From Trichosporon coremiiforme (taxonomy: Eukaryota > Basidiomycota > Tremellomycetes > Trichosporonales > Trichosporonaceae), in assembly GCA_039545355.1 (NCBI GenBank), contig BCJJ01000012.1:265067-329066 (forward strand): a stretch of DNA of 64,000 bases, in the 5' to 3' direction. The translations under genes were made by a program, and so were the position numbers. The notes under the pieces were generated by a model. That model was not told where the DNA came from. It saw only the letters and a list, made by a program, of their open reading frames with translations, and made no database searches. Of this stretch, positions 35,770 to 48,700 are shown one piece after another; within the stretch, counting starts at the first letter, position 1; the number at the start of each line of letters is the position of its first letter.

Positions 35770-36770
35770 TTCCGCACCTGCTGACCCGCTGCTGGTTGTG
35801 GGCGCTGACGAAGCGCGGCATGCGGCTTGCGTTAGTCATTAATTGGCTGGCCGACGGTCGGGTGTCGCCGCAGGTCATGAGTGGAGGCTGACTGAGCGTC
35901 GGTGCCGGCGCTGGCTGGCGCTCGCTGCCACGGTCGGCGGCGTGGATGCACCCCCCGTCGCATGTTGGAGAAAGTGCCAGAGTGCCTCGACACCGAGCGA
36001 CGAGCATCAGCGACACCGAGTGGACCACCGAGGACCGAGCTGCCTTGTCTCCTTTTTAGCCTCTCCGTTGTAGCCAGGCCTAAACTGTATGTTAGTCAAA
36101 GTGTAATGTCGGTGTACCTTATGCATTTAGCTGGACCCTGAGAGCGATTATGAGCTAGATTAGGAGATGGTGGAAGGTGATTAAGGTGAGGGGGGGCTAG
36201 AGCCGACGGAGTGGAAGGCGCAGCACGTGACGTGCTCAGCGAAAGGGGGATTAGAAAGTTGCGGTGAGATTGCTTACTCAGCCGAGCGGAAATGATGGCT
36301 TGGTGAGCAAAAGGTACGCAGGTCATGTGCCCTCCTTTGAATGTTGGATGCTTGCGCCGATGCGGCGTTGGCTTACGCTGTGCATTGAGGGCATTGACGG
36401 GCGGGCAAGTGCGATAGCCAGACGATGGGCTCAGCCAGCTCAGCAAGGATTCAGGGCACATGCCCGCCGGAGTTGAGCGGATGACTAGTAATGCAGACTG
36501 ATGATCATGAGAAAGCCGCAACCTCCAGGCAAACCAGGCGTAACGCGTCGAATTCACCTCAACCATTTGCTTTCCTCCACCCTCACACATCATTCGCATA
36601 TACCCCACGCAACTCGCGCAATCTCGTCGACACACGACCGACTAAGGACGGACTGCGATCGACTGCGATTCGACTGCGTCATACTGCGTCCTGCGTCCTG
36701 CCGTTCTTTACGCCCCTCGCACCCGGCCCTTCCGACTCTTTTGTTGTGACCGATCGGAATACCGGCAAGG
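35770..36770. other. Intergenic, MED12 3' end to SNF2 gene promoter
   Basis: The 1.0 kb holds no recognised gene. The last 200 bases contain short direct repeats of a CGACTGCGAT type near 36650-36700 just upstream of the next ATG. Confidence 0.5.
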
Positions 36771-39700
36771 ATGGACGCGATCGACCTCACCGGAAGCGGA
36801 AGTGATGAAGACGACCCGAAGCGCCGTCTAGACGGCCTCGGCGCATACGCGGCTCCCACTGGGTCTTCTGTATTCGCCACCTCGTCTTCGGGCGCTGCTG
36901 GGACAGCAACAGGGGCGACCGCCAATCCCTCCTCGTCCTCGTCGCCGACGCACAGGCCTCTTGGTCAGCAACCTCTTGCTTCATCATCAAGTCACAACAA
37001 CGTCGCCAACGACGCATCTTCCTCCTCTTCCCATTCCCACCTTCCCCATCCCTCCACCTCATCGCACTTTTCCCCGACAACTAACAACACGATACACCGA
37101 CCTCATTCATCAGCTTCGGGAGCAGGAACAGCTGGGTCATCGAGATTCCCGCCAAACTTCTCAGTGGCAAAGTCCCAATCGCAGGCCGCTGCCGCCGCCG
37201 ACGACGACGTGATGGTTACGGGCCAGAGCGGGCCGAGTTTCGGCGCCATGCTGGGCGCAGCGAGTGCCGCCGCTCACTACCAGCCGCCTCCTCGCTACCC
37301 TTCCGGATCATATGCCAACGGCGCCGGTCCCGGTCCTTCCACGGCTGCTGGATCCTCGTCAGCGCCGGCAGAACCCTCAGGACCGTCACGGAACAACGAC
37401 GGCGCCTCGGCTGCCGCCGCTATCGATGTCGACAGCCTGCCGCCTGCGCCCGTGTCGCGCCGCCCAAACCCGAAGAAGCCCGTCTGCATCGGCGCCTTCA
37501 TGAGCCGTGCCATCATGCTGTATCCCCAGAGCTGCGCTATGGCGGGCTGCGGCCCGCCGCAAGGGAGCAAGTGGGATCTCGTCAACTTTCGCGGCGTGGA
37601 GATGATCCGGGTCAAGCTCAAGGTGAGTACATGCCACAGGTATCTGCATCGGACTTCGAATGCTTGGAGCTGGCCCGGTGGCTTCGAACTGTCGGACTCC
37701 GTGGACTCGGACCCCGTGGATTCGGAAGGTCGCTGGCGCAAGGTTGTCGCTCCGAAGGGAGGAAAAGGAAGGACAAAGGACCGACGACAGGACTGCATTG
37801 CGCAGATCCGCACACACCCCACACACCTTCTGAGCCATGCTGACGATAACAGTTGCGCCGGGCTGGAACACAGGGACGACCTAACGAGCCGTGGACGACT
37901 GTGAGCCGGGATACCATCCAGGTCCTCACTCGTGAGTGGCTGTTGAATGCGGGCGGAGCTGACCAGTAGCCGACATGCGATGCTACATTGGCGACTTGGA
38001 CGAGACGATGGCGTCCCACCTTATCCCGATGCTGGAGCGCGGTCTTTGCCGTTTGGAGGGCTTTGCTCTGCGTTTGCAGCCCAATGCTGTGAGTACAGAC
38101 GAGCTATTCATTGACTGCGATAGCTAACCACCAGCCAACATACGAGATTCGCATCAACGTCATGATCTTCACCCTCCCGAGCAACATCAACTACATCGTG
38201 GACACGCTCACGTCGCACAAGATCTTCCTCCTCGACCCGATGCCGCCGTACGACCCTCAGCGGCACACCGATCAGCCCGAATACATCAACGGTCACGGTT
38301 CCGGCGAGATCGCGTACAAGCTGTACCTGCAGTCGCGCTCGAGTCAGACGTTCGGGTACACGCAGCAGGACAAGGCGAAGCAGGTCGAGGTGCAGCGCGC
38401 GCAGGTTGACGAAGTGTTCAAGAGCATCGACAACGGCATGGAGCTCGAGCAGACGGATCCGGGACCGTGGATCAAGACCGAGCTGTTCCCGCACCAGCGC
38501 AAGGCGCTCACCTTCCTCCTGCAGGGCGAGCAGGACTGGTCGTCGCTCAAGGCCGCGCGCAAGAGCTACCGCAAGCTGACGGGGAAGAAGGACAAGCCCG
38601 AGGACGAAGCGAGCCGCGACTCGACGCCAGGCGACAAGCCAGCGGACAAGGACAAGGCAAAGGAGAAGGAGGACAACCTCCGCAGTCTCTGGGAGGGCCA
38701 GCCGGACGAGAAGGGCCGCATCAAGGTGTTCAAGAACAAGGTCACTGGCGAGACGATCCGCGGCAAGCGACCGAAAGACGCCAAGGGCGCCATCCTCGCC
38801 GACGACATGGGTCTCGGCAAGACGCTGTCGATCGTCTCGCTGATCGCCGCGACGCGCTCGGCCGCCAACCAATGGCACGACAAGAAGCTCGAGGCCATCT
38901 CGCCCGTCGCTAGTGATGACGAGGGGAAGCCCGAGCTGCCCGCCAGCGTGATGACGACCAAGGTCTTTGGCATGCCCGAGGGCACCGAGGTCGAGGGGTC
39001 CAAGGCGAAGAAGCGGCGGCGCGACAAGGAGACGGACGAGGCGACGCGGATCCGCCGCTCGCAGCTGATTCGCCGCTCCAAGGCGACGCTTCTCGTGTGT
39101 CCCATGTCGACGATCACGAACTGGGAGGATCAGCTGCGCGAGCACTGGGACGGCAAGGTCGAGGTCGTCGGTGGCCAATCGGTTGAGAAAAAGAAGAAGG
39201 ACACCAAGCCCGTCGACAAGGACGATTTGCTTCGCGTGTACATCTATCACGGCACAAGTCGTCGTGCCGATCCGCGCTTCCTCGCTGAGTTTGACGTTGT
39301 CATCACCTCCTACGCGACGCTTGCGAACGAGTACTCGAAGCAGTGCGCCACTGCCGATGACGACACCTCCACGCCTGCGACGCACACGACTGCCAACAGC
39401 GACGACGACACGAAGGACAGCTCGTGCAACTCGCCCGCCAAACCTGGCAAGTCGGAGCCACCCAAGCCTCTCGCTTTGGAGAAGGCGCTAAACCAGACCA
39501 AGAAGAAGGGCGGCCGGCGACGCGGTACGCCCGAGCCGAGCCCGCTGCAGAGTGTCGACTGGTTCCGCGTCGTGCTCGACGAGGCGCACAGCATCAAGTC
39601 GTCCCAGACGGTCGCGTGCAAGGCGTGCTGCTATCTCGAGGCTGACCGCCGCATCGCGCTGACGGGCACGCCGATCCAGAATCGCATCGAGGACGTGTGG

Positions 39701-41179
39701 GCGCTGTTCAAGTTCCTGCGCCTCTCGCCCATTGACGACAAGGAGGTGTTCAACAAGTTCATCACGACGCCGTGCAAGACGGGCGAGCAGATTGGTATCG
39801 CGCGCCTGCAGCTCATTATGCGCACGTGCTCCCTCCGTCGCACAAAGGACACGGAGACAGAGGAGGGCAAGAAGATCCTCTCCCTCCCGCCCCGCCGCGA
39901 GGTGCAGATCTGGCTCAACCTGCGCGAAGACGAGCGCACAGTCTACGACGAGCGCCTGAACGAGATTAAGAAGGAGGTCGACGAGCTCCAGGCCAAGAAG
40001 GAGTTGACGAAGAACTACGCCCATGTGCTCCAGCACCTCCTGCGCCTGCGCCAGACGTGCGACCACGTCGACCTCGCCGGTTCCGGCGTGACGGAGGAAG
40101 ACTACAACGACGGCGAGATCATGGGTATCGACGACGCCGTGGCGGGTATTGAACGACACGGCCTGACGCAGGGCCGCGCGCTCGCCGTCATCTGCGCAAG
40201 GAAGGACACCGACACGTGCGTCTGTGCCGATTGCGGGTACGACTTTTCCCCTTACTTCCCCTCTGTCGGGCTCGGGGGAGTCGTGGAGGACGACGCAGTC
40301 AAGGACGAGCCCAAACCCGAGAAGGGCAAGAAGAGCACGCACCCGCTCCTCACAAAGTGTCTGCACATCTACTGCCCCGGGTGCTTCAAGCGGAACACGT
40401 GGCCGCAGTGGCCCAAGAACGTGAAGGGGTGCATGCGGCACTGTGCCAAGTGCTCGCGCGACCTGCGGCTGGACAAGGATGTGGCCGACGTGATCCCTCC
40501 GTCCGAGTTGGACGACGAGACGTCCAAGCGTCCCGCCCCGACTCGGCGCAAGTGGCGCCGCCAGCCAGGCGAGCACCTCATCATGAGCACGAAGATGCAG
40601 TACCTGCACGACGAGCTGATGAAGCTGTCGCGCCAGAACAAGCATTCGGCCAACTACGACCCGTTCGGGGCCCACGACGACGGCCCCGTCGAGACCGACG
40701 ACGAGGGCAACCCCATCCCGACCAAGAGCATCGTCTTCTCGCAGTGGACGACCATGCTGGACCGCATCGAGGACATGCTGCAGGAATCCAACATTCGTTT
40801 CTGCCGCCTCGACGGAAGCATGACGCGCGAAGCACGCGCCGAGGCCATGGAAGCCCTGAAAACAAAGGGCGTAGAGGTCATGCTCGTCTCGACGCGGGCG
40901 GGTGGTGTCGGCCTCAACCTCACCAGCGCGTCGCGTGCGTTCTTGGTGGATCCGTACTGGAACCCGTCGGTCGAGGCGCAGGCCATTGACCGTATCCACC
41001 GCCTGGGGCAGAAGAGACCAGTGCTCGCTGAGAAACTCATGATCCACAACTCGGTCGAGGAGAAACTGAACAAGATTCAGCGCAAGAAGCAGGATCTTGC
41101 CAACCTTTCGCTCAAGAATATGACGCGCAAGGAGCTCATGGAGCAGAAGGCAGAGGAACTCGCGAGTCTGTTCAGCTAG
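36771..41179 (+). CDS. SNF2-family ATPase with internal RING finger, HLTF/Rad5 group
   Basis: Exons 36771-37622, 37853-37931, 37967-38088 and 38135-41179 give 1365 residues. The first ~240 are Ser/Ala/Pro-rich and disordered, opening with MDAIDLTGSGSDEDD, a possible SUMO-interacting stretch. A conserved pre-helicase region follows (residues ~240-400; CYIGDLDETMASHLIPML). Helicase motifs are ADDMGLGKTLSIVSLI near 38795 (I), LLVCPMSTITNW (Ia), VLDEAHSIKSSQT near 39570 (II, DEAH), LTGTPIQNRIEDVWALFKFL (III), and the C-lobe SIVFSQWTTMLD (IV), STRAGGVGLNLTSA (V) and AIDRIHRLGQKRPV (VI). A RING-like finger lies between the lobes near 40215-40485 (CADC ... CLHIYC..C ... CMRHC..C). That arrangement is shared by HLTF, Rad5 and Rad16 enzymes that remodel DNA and attach ubiquitin during damage tolerance. 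Which paralogue it is remains open. Confidence 0.85.
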
Positions 41180-41450
41180 AACTACAGGTACAAGGAACTA
41201 CAGTGTATCATAACCCATTCCACCACTGCATATGCAACACGCATGTAGATAATGGACTGCAGCAAAGGAAACGTATTATGGCATTTCAACTACCTGGCGA
41301 ACTAACTAGAGTTTCGCGGGCAAAACAGCAACGATGTAGGATCGAATCGATGAATGGGAAAAATAATAACAACAAGAGTGAAAGTGGGGTATCGGCATGG
41401 AGTCATGGTCTTGGTCATGATTGAGTAATTATACGTATCAGTCTGGCAGC
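41180..41450. other. Short convergent intergenic region
   Basis: The 271 bases lie between the 3' ends of the SNF2 gene and the DENN-domain gene. The stretch is A/T-richer than the genes and shows no coding signal. Confidence 0.5.
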
Positions 41451-44400
41451 CTAGTGGCCGTTGGAGCCGGGACTGCCAAAGGTAACGGTCATGGTGGAGA
41501 TGACGCTGCTGGGTCTCGCGTCGTCAACGACGACCTTGCGCTCGCCGTCGCGGTCGTGCAGCGCGACCATCTCGGGCTCGGGCGGGGTGACGAGCACCTC
41601 GCGCGTACGGCGTTTCTGCTCGTAGCTCGTGCTTGCGCTGTCGATGCTCTCGTAACTCTTCTTCTGCGTCACCTTGCGCGGCGGCGGACGCAGCACGAGC
41701 GGGCGGTACGCGATTGTGGGGCGGAGCTTGTACACCTCCTCCTGGTCTAGGGGCTCTTCCTCGACGGGCGTGATCTCGTGGTCGGACTCGGCGGTTGAGG
41801 GAGAGCGGATCGCCAGCTTGCGCGTGCGTCGTGGCGTCGAGCGGGAGCTACGGTACGACTTGCTCGACCGCACGGAGCCTGCGCGCGTCGTGTAGTCTGA
41901 CACGGGCGAAGAGGGGCTGGACGGCTTGCCACGGTAGTCGTGCGAGTCCTCCGACTCGTCGTAGTGCGAATCGACGGAGGACCCGTGCCCGTCGTACGAC
42001 CCGTGGCCGTCGTGCGAGCCAGCCTGGGAATCGGACTGCGGAAGGAGAGCGAGCTCGAGCTGATGTTAGCTAAGTGTGGGGTGCCCGGTAGCTTACCTTG
42101 GCCTGGATTATCGCAACACGCTGCGAGATACTGTCGTTCTTGTTCGTCGAGAGGAAGCGGTCGGCGTTACTGACCTCGTCCGTATCGACGATCGAACCGA
42201 GATGCTCGCGACGGATCGAGCCGTCGATGAGTGCACCGAGCACACTGACGGGGTTGTTCGACGCCTGGCTGTCCCACGAGAACGTCGTCTGCGTCGAGTC
42301 GCGTGCTCCCTTTCGGCGGGGCGGCTTGGGTGCCAGAGGGATGGAATAGTCGCTGAGTGGCGTTCCAGGCGGCGAGTCTGTTGGCGTGGCCGGCGCCTCC
42401 GCCGGCTCGGGAGTAGGAAGGAGTCTGCGCAGGTCTGCAGTGATGGGCATATGCTCGAGCGCGTTCGTGATCTGCATCTCGATAGCGTCCATGATGGCGT
42501 TGCGCTCTCGCTCAAGATCCTGAATACTGCCTGTCAGTTACAATCAACAGATCTTTGACGGACGATTGGTGCATGTCTGAGAGCTGGCGCATCGCTTCGG
42601 CGCGAGCGCTCTCGGTCTGGTTCAGTTGCTCTTGAAGGTGAGCGTTCTGCTTGGTCTGCTCCGTGTTGACTGCTATCAGCTCTAGGTTCGGGAGTCGCGA
42701 GCTCACTGTTAGAAAGACGGCGGGCCTCGCGCTGCTCCTTGTCGATCCTGAGCTTGAGTTCGGACGCCTCAATCGCCAGACGCTCCGCATACTTCTCGAA
42801 CGTCTCGAACCGCTGCTTCCAGTGCTCTCCCTCCTGCACTAACTTCTGCAGACGGCGGGTGATGCGCGACAGCTTTAAGTCAAAGTCGTCACGGCGCTCG
42901 ACGTAGTGCACTGGGTGGTCAGTTTCCACAAGGTTCAAGGTCAACCCACAGGCGCGCTTGCGCATCATGGCCTTGGCGAGCATGTCGTTTGCGGACAGCT
43001 GCTCCTGCGCGCGGATGAAGCCCGACTTGGTCAAGCGCTGGAACAGGGTAGGCTTCTTGTGCTGCATGTCAGTTCTGGGTCTGACGGATCATCAAAATCA
43101 CCTTGTCGGCCATGATCTTATCGAACACGGAGATGACTGCGTTCTGGTTCCACCAGTCGGGCGGGTGCAGGCGCTCGCCGAGGTAGCGCGGCCTGATCGG
43201 ACCGTGGTTAACACGGTTGATGTTCCGGAACGCCCCCTTGGGGAACGAAACGCGATACTCGAACGGCACAGACTTCTCCGAGGGGTACGACGGGCCAAAG
43301 GAGGCAAGGAGCTTGGCACGGGCCTTCATGCGCTTCTCGCGGGGAGTGACGACGCCGGACGGGAGCGCCTTGCAGCTGACTGTATTCGTGTCGAGGTCGA
43401 CGATAACGACCTCAGGCGGCGGGGTCAACATGTACCGAGCCTCAGTCGGCAGGCCGATGATGTACGGTCCCGGGTCCTCGATGATGAACGTCGAGTCACG
43501 CGTGTGGATGTGAGGCAGCGCGATGCCGTTCCAGCCGCGCAGCTCGACGATGTACTTCAGCGTTTGGACGGCCGTGCCAAGCATGGGCGGGTGTCGAGAG
43601 GTGACGATGACACGTCCAGAGTTCGAAAGTGCCACCTCCACGCACGTGATAATGTTGTCGAGGTTGAGGCACTGGAAGATGGGCCACATTTGGAAGTCCA
43701 CCTTGAAGATGCCCTTGTCAAAGTCGAGCGCGCCCGGCATCGTCGCCTCAATAACGACCTCGTCGTTCCGCGAATTGCCAATCGGTAGCCTGAACAGGTC
43801 ACCTGGACGCGGCGCCTCTGCGTTGAGCAGCGTGAAGATCTGCCGCATGTGAGACCGGGCGTCCTTCTGGTATCTCGCCCACTGGATGTTAGCTCGGTAA
43901 CAGGATGCAACAGCTCACGCTCAGGCGCAGGTAGTCTTGCATGATGTCGTAGATCGGGTATCGAGACACTGCCATCAGCTTACGAATGCTCGTTAAGTAG
44001 CTCACCGAGAGTGAGGCCATAAGGGAGCCAGAATACGTCAGTCGACTCGCCGAACGCGGGCGCAAGGTTGGACAAGGAGGCATCGGCGTCCGTGGCGGTA
44101 AAGGTGGTTTCCATGTCCGAGTCGCTAACACCAGTCTCACTCGGAGTGACATCGGTGGGCGTAGACGGGTCAGACTTGAGCCACGGCAGCTTGTTGCGGC
44201 GCCTTGTTCGCTCCTTGATCGCAGCCGACTCGGACAGACCGGAGTCCTCGCGGCGGCGAACACCGACACGCTGGTGGAACTCGTTGAGCTTGTCGGCGCG
44301 GTCTTTGTCGGCGTGCGACCAGACGGTGAGCGTGACACCATAGAAGATGAGGTCGGACGAGCTGGTAGTGCCACGAAGATGCTCCTGCCCGACGGGCACA

Positions 44401-45709
44401 GGATTGTAGGGCGTGGACGCAGAGGCGGGGTTGAAATTGTCGTACTGCTGGGGGCCGATCTTGGAGGCCCGAGTGGCCTGGGCGGCAATAGCGGACAGGG
44501 TTCCCTGGCGGGCGACGGAGAAGGTGAACGTGTGACAGGTCGTCGGGGGAGCTAAGGTCGAGTTGACGACCTCAATGTCCTTCGGATGAGCATACTTCAT
44601 GGCTCGGGCGACGAGACGCGAAGCACCCTCAGGCTTGGTGCCCGGGAGGGCTTGGCCGTTGGCATCTCGGCGCACCGTGCTGCCCGAGCGACCCGACTTG
44701 CTGCCCGAGCGTCCTGCAAACTCGTCACTCTTTTCTCCGCTCCATGTGTTTCCGAGCATGTTCGGACGCCAGAAAACGCCCAAGCTGTCCTCCATAGGCT
44801 GGACACCCAGGACGGCGTCCTTGTCCGACAGGGCCCACTCGGAAGGGTCCTTTGAAGCGTTAGTCACCATGCGCCAAGATCACTGGAACAACTCACTTTG
44901 AACAGACCAGTGACCAGGTACAGCGATGCGAGGCGCGGCTGAGGGTCTGCGTCAACGACCTTCTCCGCCTTTGCCTTGACGCCGAGGCTCATGACGCTGC
45001 GATTGAGGCGTTTGTCAAAGCTGCCAATGACTCCAACTCCTCCTTCGTGGCCATTGCTCTGCCCGTTAAGCGCAGTGACCCGATCGGCTGTTTCGCTCGA
45101 ACGTGCTTTGCGGTTCTGGCTCGCCACTCTGTCCGGGCGCAAATCGCGGCTGGGCTTGGTATGCGCCGTCGTTGAGGAAGAGGGCGCGGGACGCCTTCCA
45201 TGACCACTGCTTCCACCGTTACTGGAACTCGTGACCGCGCTCCCCGTAATCACGTTAGGACCGAGGGAAGACTCGATCGCCTGCACCATCGTCGGCAGCA
45301 GGGAATCGTGCGAGGCCATGTGTGGCATCGGTGGTCGGTTTTTAGTGATAGTCGCTCTGAATGAGCGAACCGAGCGCCTCGAGACAGCGTCGTCGTCTGG
45401 TCCCCTCTCCAGACTGACACTTTTCACTGAACCTGGCCGAATAGAGGGTATGAAGTTGCCGTCAGAAGGTGGCCGGGGGAACACTCGAACTGGCGGGGTG
45501 AGCGTCGACTGGGACGCCTTGCGGTCCGGACCGCGGGGCTGGTCGGGCAGCGACCACTCGGACTCGGACGCCGAGCCGTTACGGGTAACATGTCCACCGC
45601 CAAAGCTGTCTTCCCTCTTGTGTGTCGAGCGAGTATGCGGGTATCGTGTTGTCTCTACTGTCGGCGATGCCTCGCTCTCGCTCGTCGGTGGGAGCGTCGG
45701 AGAGAGCAT
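41451..45709 (-). CDS. DENN-domain protein, probable Rab guanine-nucleotide exchange factor
   Basis: A large protein of roughly 1200 residues with about eleven exons. The first ~270 residues are Ser/Thr/Pro-rich (MLSPTLPPTSESEASPTVE). The upstream DENN part contains LASLYLVTGLFKDPSEW, VFWRPNMLG, FTFSVARQGTLSA, FYGVTLTVW near 44330 and DVFWLPYGLTLVSRYPIYDIMQDYLRLSWA. Core DENN segments follow: LFRLPIGN, VDFQMWPIFQCLNLDNII near 43660, VALSNSGRVIVTSRHPPMLG, GWNGIALPHIHT, GPYIIGLPTEARY and VVIVDLDTNTV. Downstream comes a basic coiled coil (HYVERRDDFDLKLSRITRRLQ, near 42870) and a Ser/Arg-rich C-terminus ending FGSPGSNGH. DENN proteins charge Rab GTPases with GTP on membranes; the Rab partner cannot be read here. 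It is convergent with the SNF2 gene. Confidence 0.85.
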
Positions 45710-48700
45710 GGTGGGGGAGGAAGGTCAATGACGGACTGGAGTGAGAGAAGGGGTTGGTAAAGAGAATAGGAGAGGGTGGAAGGCGTTGGGCTGAAAGTGT
45801 GACAGGTGTTGCTGGAGAGCAAGCTTGGAAGGGAGGGTTACGCGGGGTGAGGGGTGAGCGGATAGCTTGCTGCGATCGCGTCGGACGTGGACGTGAGTTG
45901 GAAGGTGAATTGTGGTTGAAAGCGGTAATGTCACGGGGGGGCTGGCGGCTTGCGGGCTGTTGGTAGGACAGAAGGAAGGGAAGGTGGAGAAACAAAGGGA
46001 AGACGATACGCGCGAGACGCACAAGACGCAGGCCGCGACCAAGATCAGAGGTCGAACTCGCGGGTGACTGCTACGGCGACACGGACGCGATCGATCGCCT
46101 GATGAGCAGGGGAGGAAGGACGTTGGTGAGTGTCGGGCGTGTTGTTTGAGAGGCGTCGAGTGTGTTTCGCCTCGGGGTCTCGGGGGGTCTCGGCTGCGGA
46201 GTGGGCACGAGAGAGAAGTCGCAAAAATGTTCGGGCCTGGGGGGCGAGGGCGAGGGGAAGGGTGAGGCGGTTGAAGAGAGGGGAAAGAGGGGGGGAATGA
46301 GTGACTGTGGGGAGAGTGCCTGTTTGTTGTTGCGGGGGGGAGTGAGGGTGAGGGTGAGCTGTGCAAAAGAGTGAGTGAGTGTGCTTTCGTGTGCTTGGAG
46401 GTCTTTGTGAGTGTTCATGTCAGGATCTGAGTGCGTGCGACTAAAGAGGCAGGTTTGGGCGAGCGTCGTACGGTGTAGGCCAGTGTAGGAACGTGAACGT
46501 AGGATGATTGTTCGAAGGCAAGATGTCGACCGTCGCACGAGCCAGAGTGATCCGTGTGTAAGGACGACTAAGGAAGCCCTCAGGACTCGAACCAAGTTTA
46601 AACGGCCGTACCTGGGCCGCACCGTGACCATCCTGTACCTAGACCGGATGCTTGCCCTGCACCTTGGCCATGCATCCCCGTGCATCAGCTTGTACGCATT
46701 CCATCGATGCTTGGACCAGTCCAACTCGACGCTCGACACACGTCCTGTGTAAACGTCGTACAGCAGAGGCTGACAGGTCCTAGCCCGCAGTAGTGCTGTT
46801 TCGTGGCATTCCTCATGTATCAGCAGCGTCTCAATCGTGTGCTACCCCCGTCAACCCTCGTCTTGGGAACGCGAAGTCCCCGACGACCCCGCCGCACGGA
46901 CCGGTGCTTCCTTGAGGCCCAGCGTGTTCTTCTGCGCCTGACGCAGGCGCGCCGAACTGCCGTCAGGTGTCAGGCTGCGTGTCGTAACGTTCTCGTCGTC
47001 GACAGCACGAGGTGCCCAAGGATCAAGAGACAGGGGCGACGTGTCTAGCCCGGCTAGCCAGGCTGAAGAAGACAAGGAAACGTGCGCGCCAGACCGACGC
47101 CTCCGACGCCTCCGGGTGACCTTGAGCCGTCCAGCGAACCGGGGGCGTTCGTCGTGACACTGCACTCCTAAAGATATCGCTGTCAGTTCGGGGTCGGCCA
47201 GTAGGGCTGGCGCGTAGACCAGCGCGGACAGGTGAGGTCCGAAGGGGCTGCGAGCACCGAGTGGGCCGGAGTTCAGGCAAGTCAGGCTTGGACCAGTCCA
47301 GAATCCAAACGGCGCTTATGTACTCCCAACGTCGCACGACGTATCCGTAGCCCAATTATTACGGTGTGCATGTGCCCGATGGGTGTCTCAGCTTGGATGC
47401 TCAGCATCAGCGCCGAGAGGAGTAGGAGCATCCAGGATGACAGGATGAAACGCGAGACGATTTCGATAGAGTTGGCATTCATGTTCAGGAAAGACGGACG
47501 ACGTCAAATGCGCCAGGAGCAAGCCAAGGTTAGTTGCCCGATTAACCCGATCAAGCAGCCCTGTGTGCTTCTGAGGCCGCCATGAGCCTGCCTTTTAAGA
47601 AGTCTGCTGAGGTGACAGCAATGGTCAAAACACTGGGAGAGGCGTCGGGAAGAAAAGGATGCGTACGTCTTGTGGATCGGTGGAGTGTGCAGCGCGCATC
47701 ATTCCCCCTCGCCCAGTGAGGTAGATCCCAAAGTTAAGCTCTGAGACATGGTCGTGTTCGCGATCTCGGCCCAACCGTCCATGCTCCCCTCCATCAATCC
47801 ATATCAGAGCCCGCCGACCCCTCCGACGGACCCGATCTTCATCAAGAACCCATCAAGGCGACGAGCCCATGTCTTCTGAGAACAATTCGAAGCATTCAAC
47901 GGGCATCGCACTTCATCATCCCTCAACATTGCACAACATCCGCTGACACCGTGCACCTCCTGCCTCATCTGTGATCGCAACTAGCGTCATTCCGGCAGAG
48001 GCCGATCGGCTGTCGTTCGGCACCGGCACCGGCACCGCGGCACCGGAGCAACTGGTGAGGAAAGTGTCGGCATGGGCATGCCGTTGACGCGCTGCTAGGA
48101 ACAAAAATAAAAGTTCAATCTACCCGGCCCTGGGTCCTTATCACCCCCGTCACTGCCTTCTCCCTTCCCTTTTCAAAGTCCCACTACAAACTGACCGCGC
48201 TGTATTTCACTGCCCGACCCGCTGACTCCCGTGACCCCAGTTGTCCTCGCTGTCCTCGATTGGTGAGGTCATAGCCTTCGATCCTCCCTGAACGTTTGGA
48301 ATCGTGCGGGCATACAACTTGGTAGAGCCTTTGACGTATGCCATGGCAGAGACGGGGGTAGTCACTGCTCCGCGAAAGGAGGCATGTGCAGGGGTCGCCA
48401 TTGACACCATTGGTCTCTTCGCCGACTTGGCCGACCGCCGCAGCAACGACCTATGAGTGCATGACCGTATTGGCCGCACGGCGAGCAAAAGTCTAGCGCC
48501 TACTGAAAAACTCGCCGATGCGGACGTTGCGGAAGTTACCCAACGAGAGTGCTAGATCTACCCAGTCTCGCTCGTGCTACGTCCCGCAAATGACAGCAGA
48601 ATGCAGACCATCGAGCAAGACCTGCTAGCGCAGGCTATAACGGGCCTTACGGACCACAGCCAATGTGCTCTGTGTCCCGGAATAGAGGCGTAGCGCCTCT

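Noticed and set aside
39488..41047. 519-codon minus-strand open frame (and 425 codons at 38108-39385)
   Set aside because: Both are exact antisense shadows of the SNF2 ATPase exon, with Leu/Val/Arg/Asp-rich composition and no domain.
45725..46739. Ser/Pro-rich minus-strand frames of 213-222 codons
   Set aside because: The composition comes from the pyrimidine-rich leader region of the DENN gene. The overlapping frames look alike in all phases, which indicates base bias rather than coding.
47712..47745. 5S rRNA-like string around GATCCCAAAGTTAAGC
   Set aside because: Only about 16 bases resemble the 5S internal region. The flanks do not match a 5S gene, and no terminator or overall fold is seen.
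48207..48488. 93-codon minus-strand frame with a basic N-terminus
   Set aside because: It looks presequence-like only by Arg/Ser content. It has no recognisable domain and sits in a region with no other coding signal.
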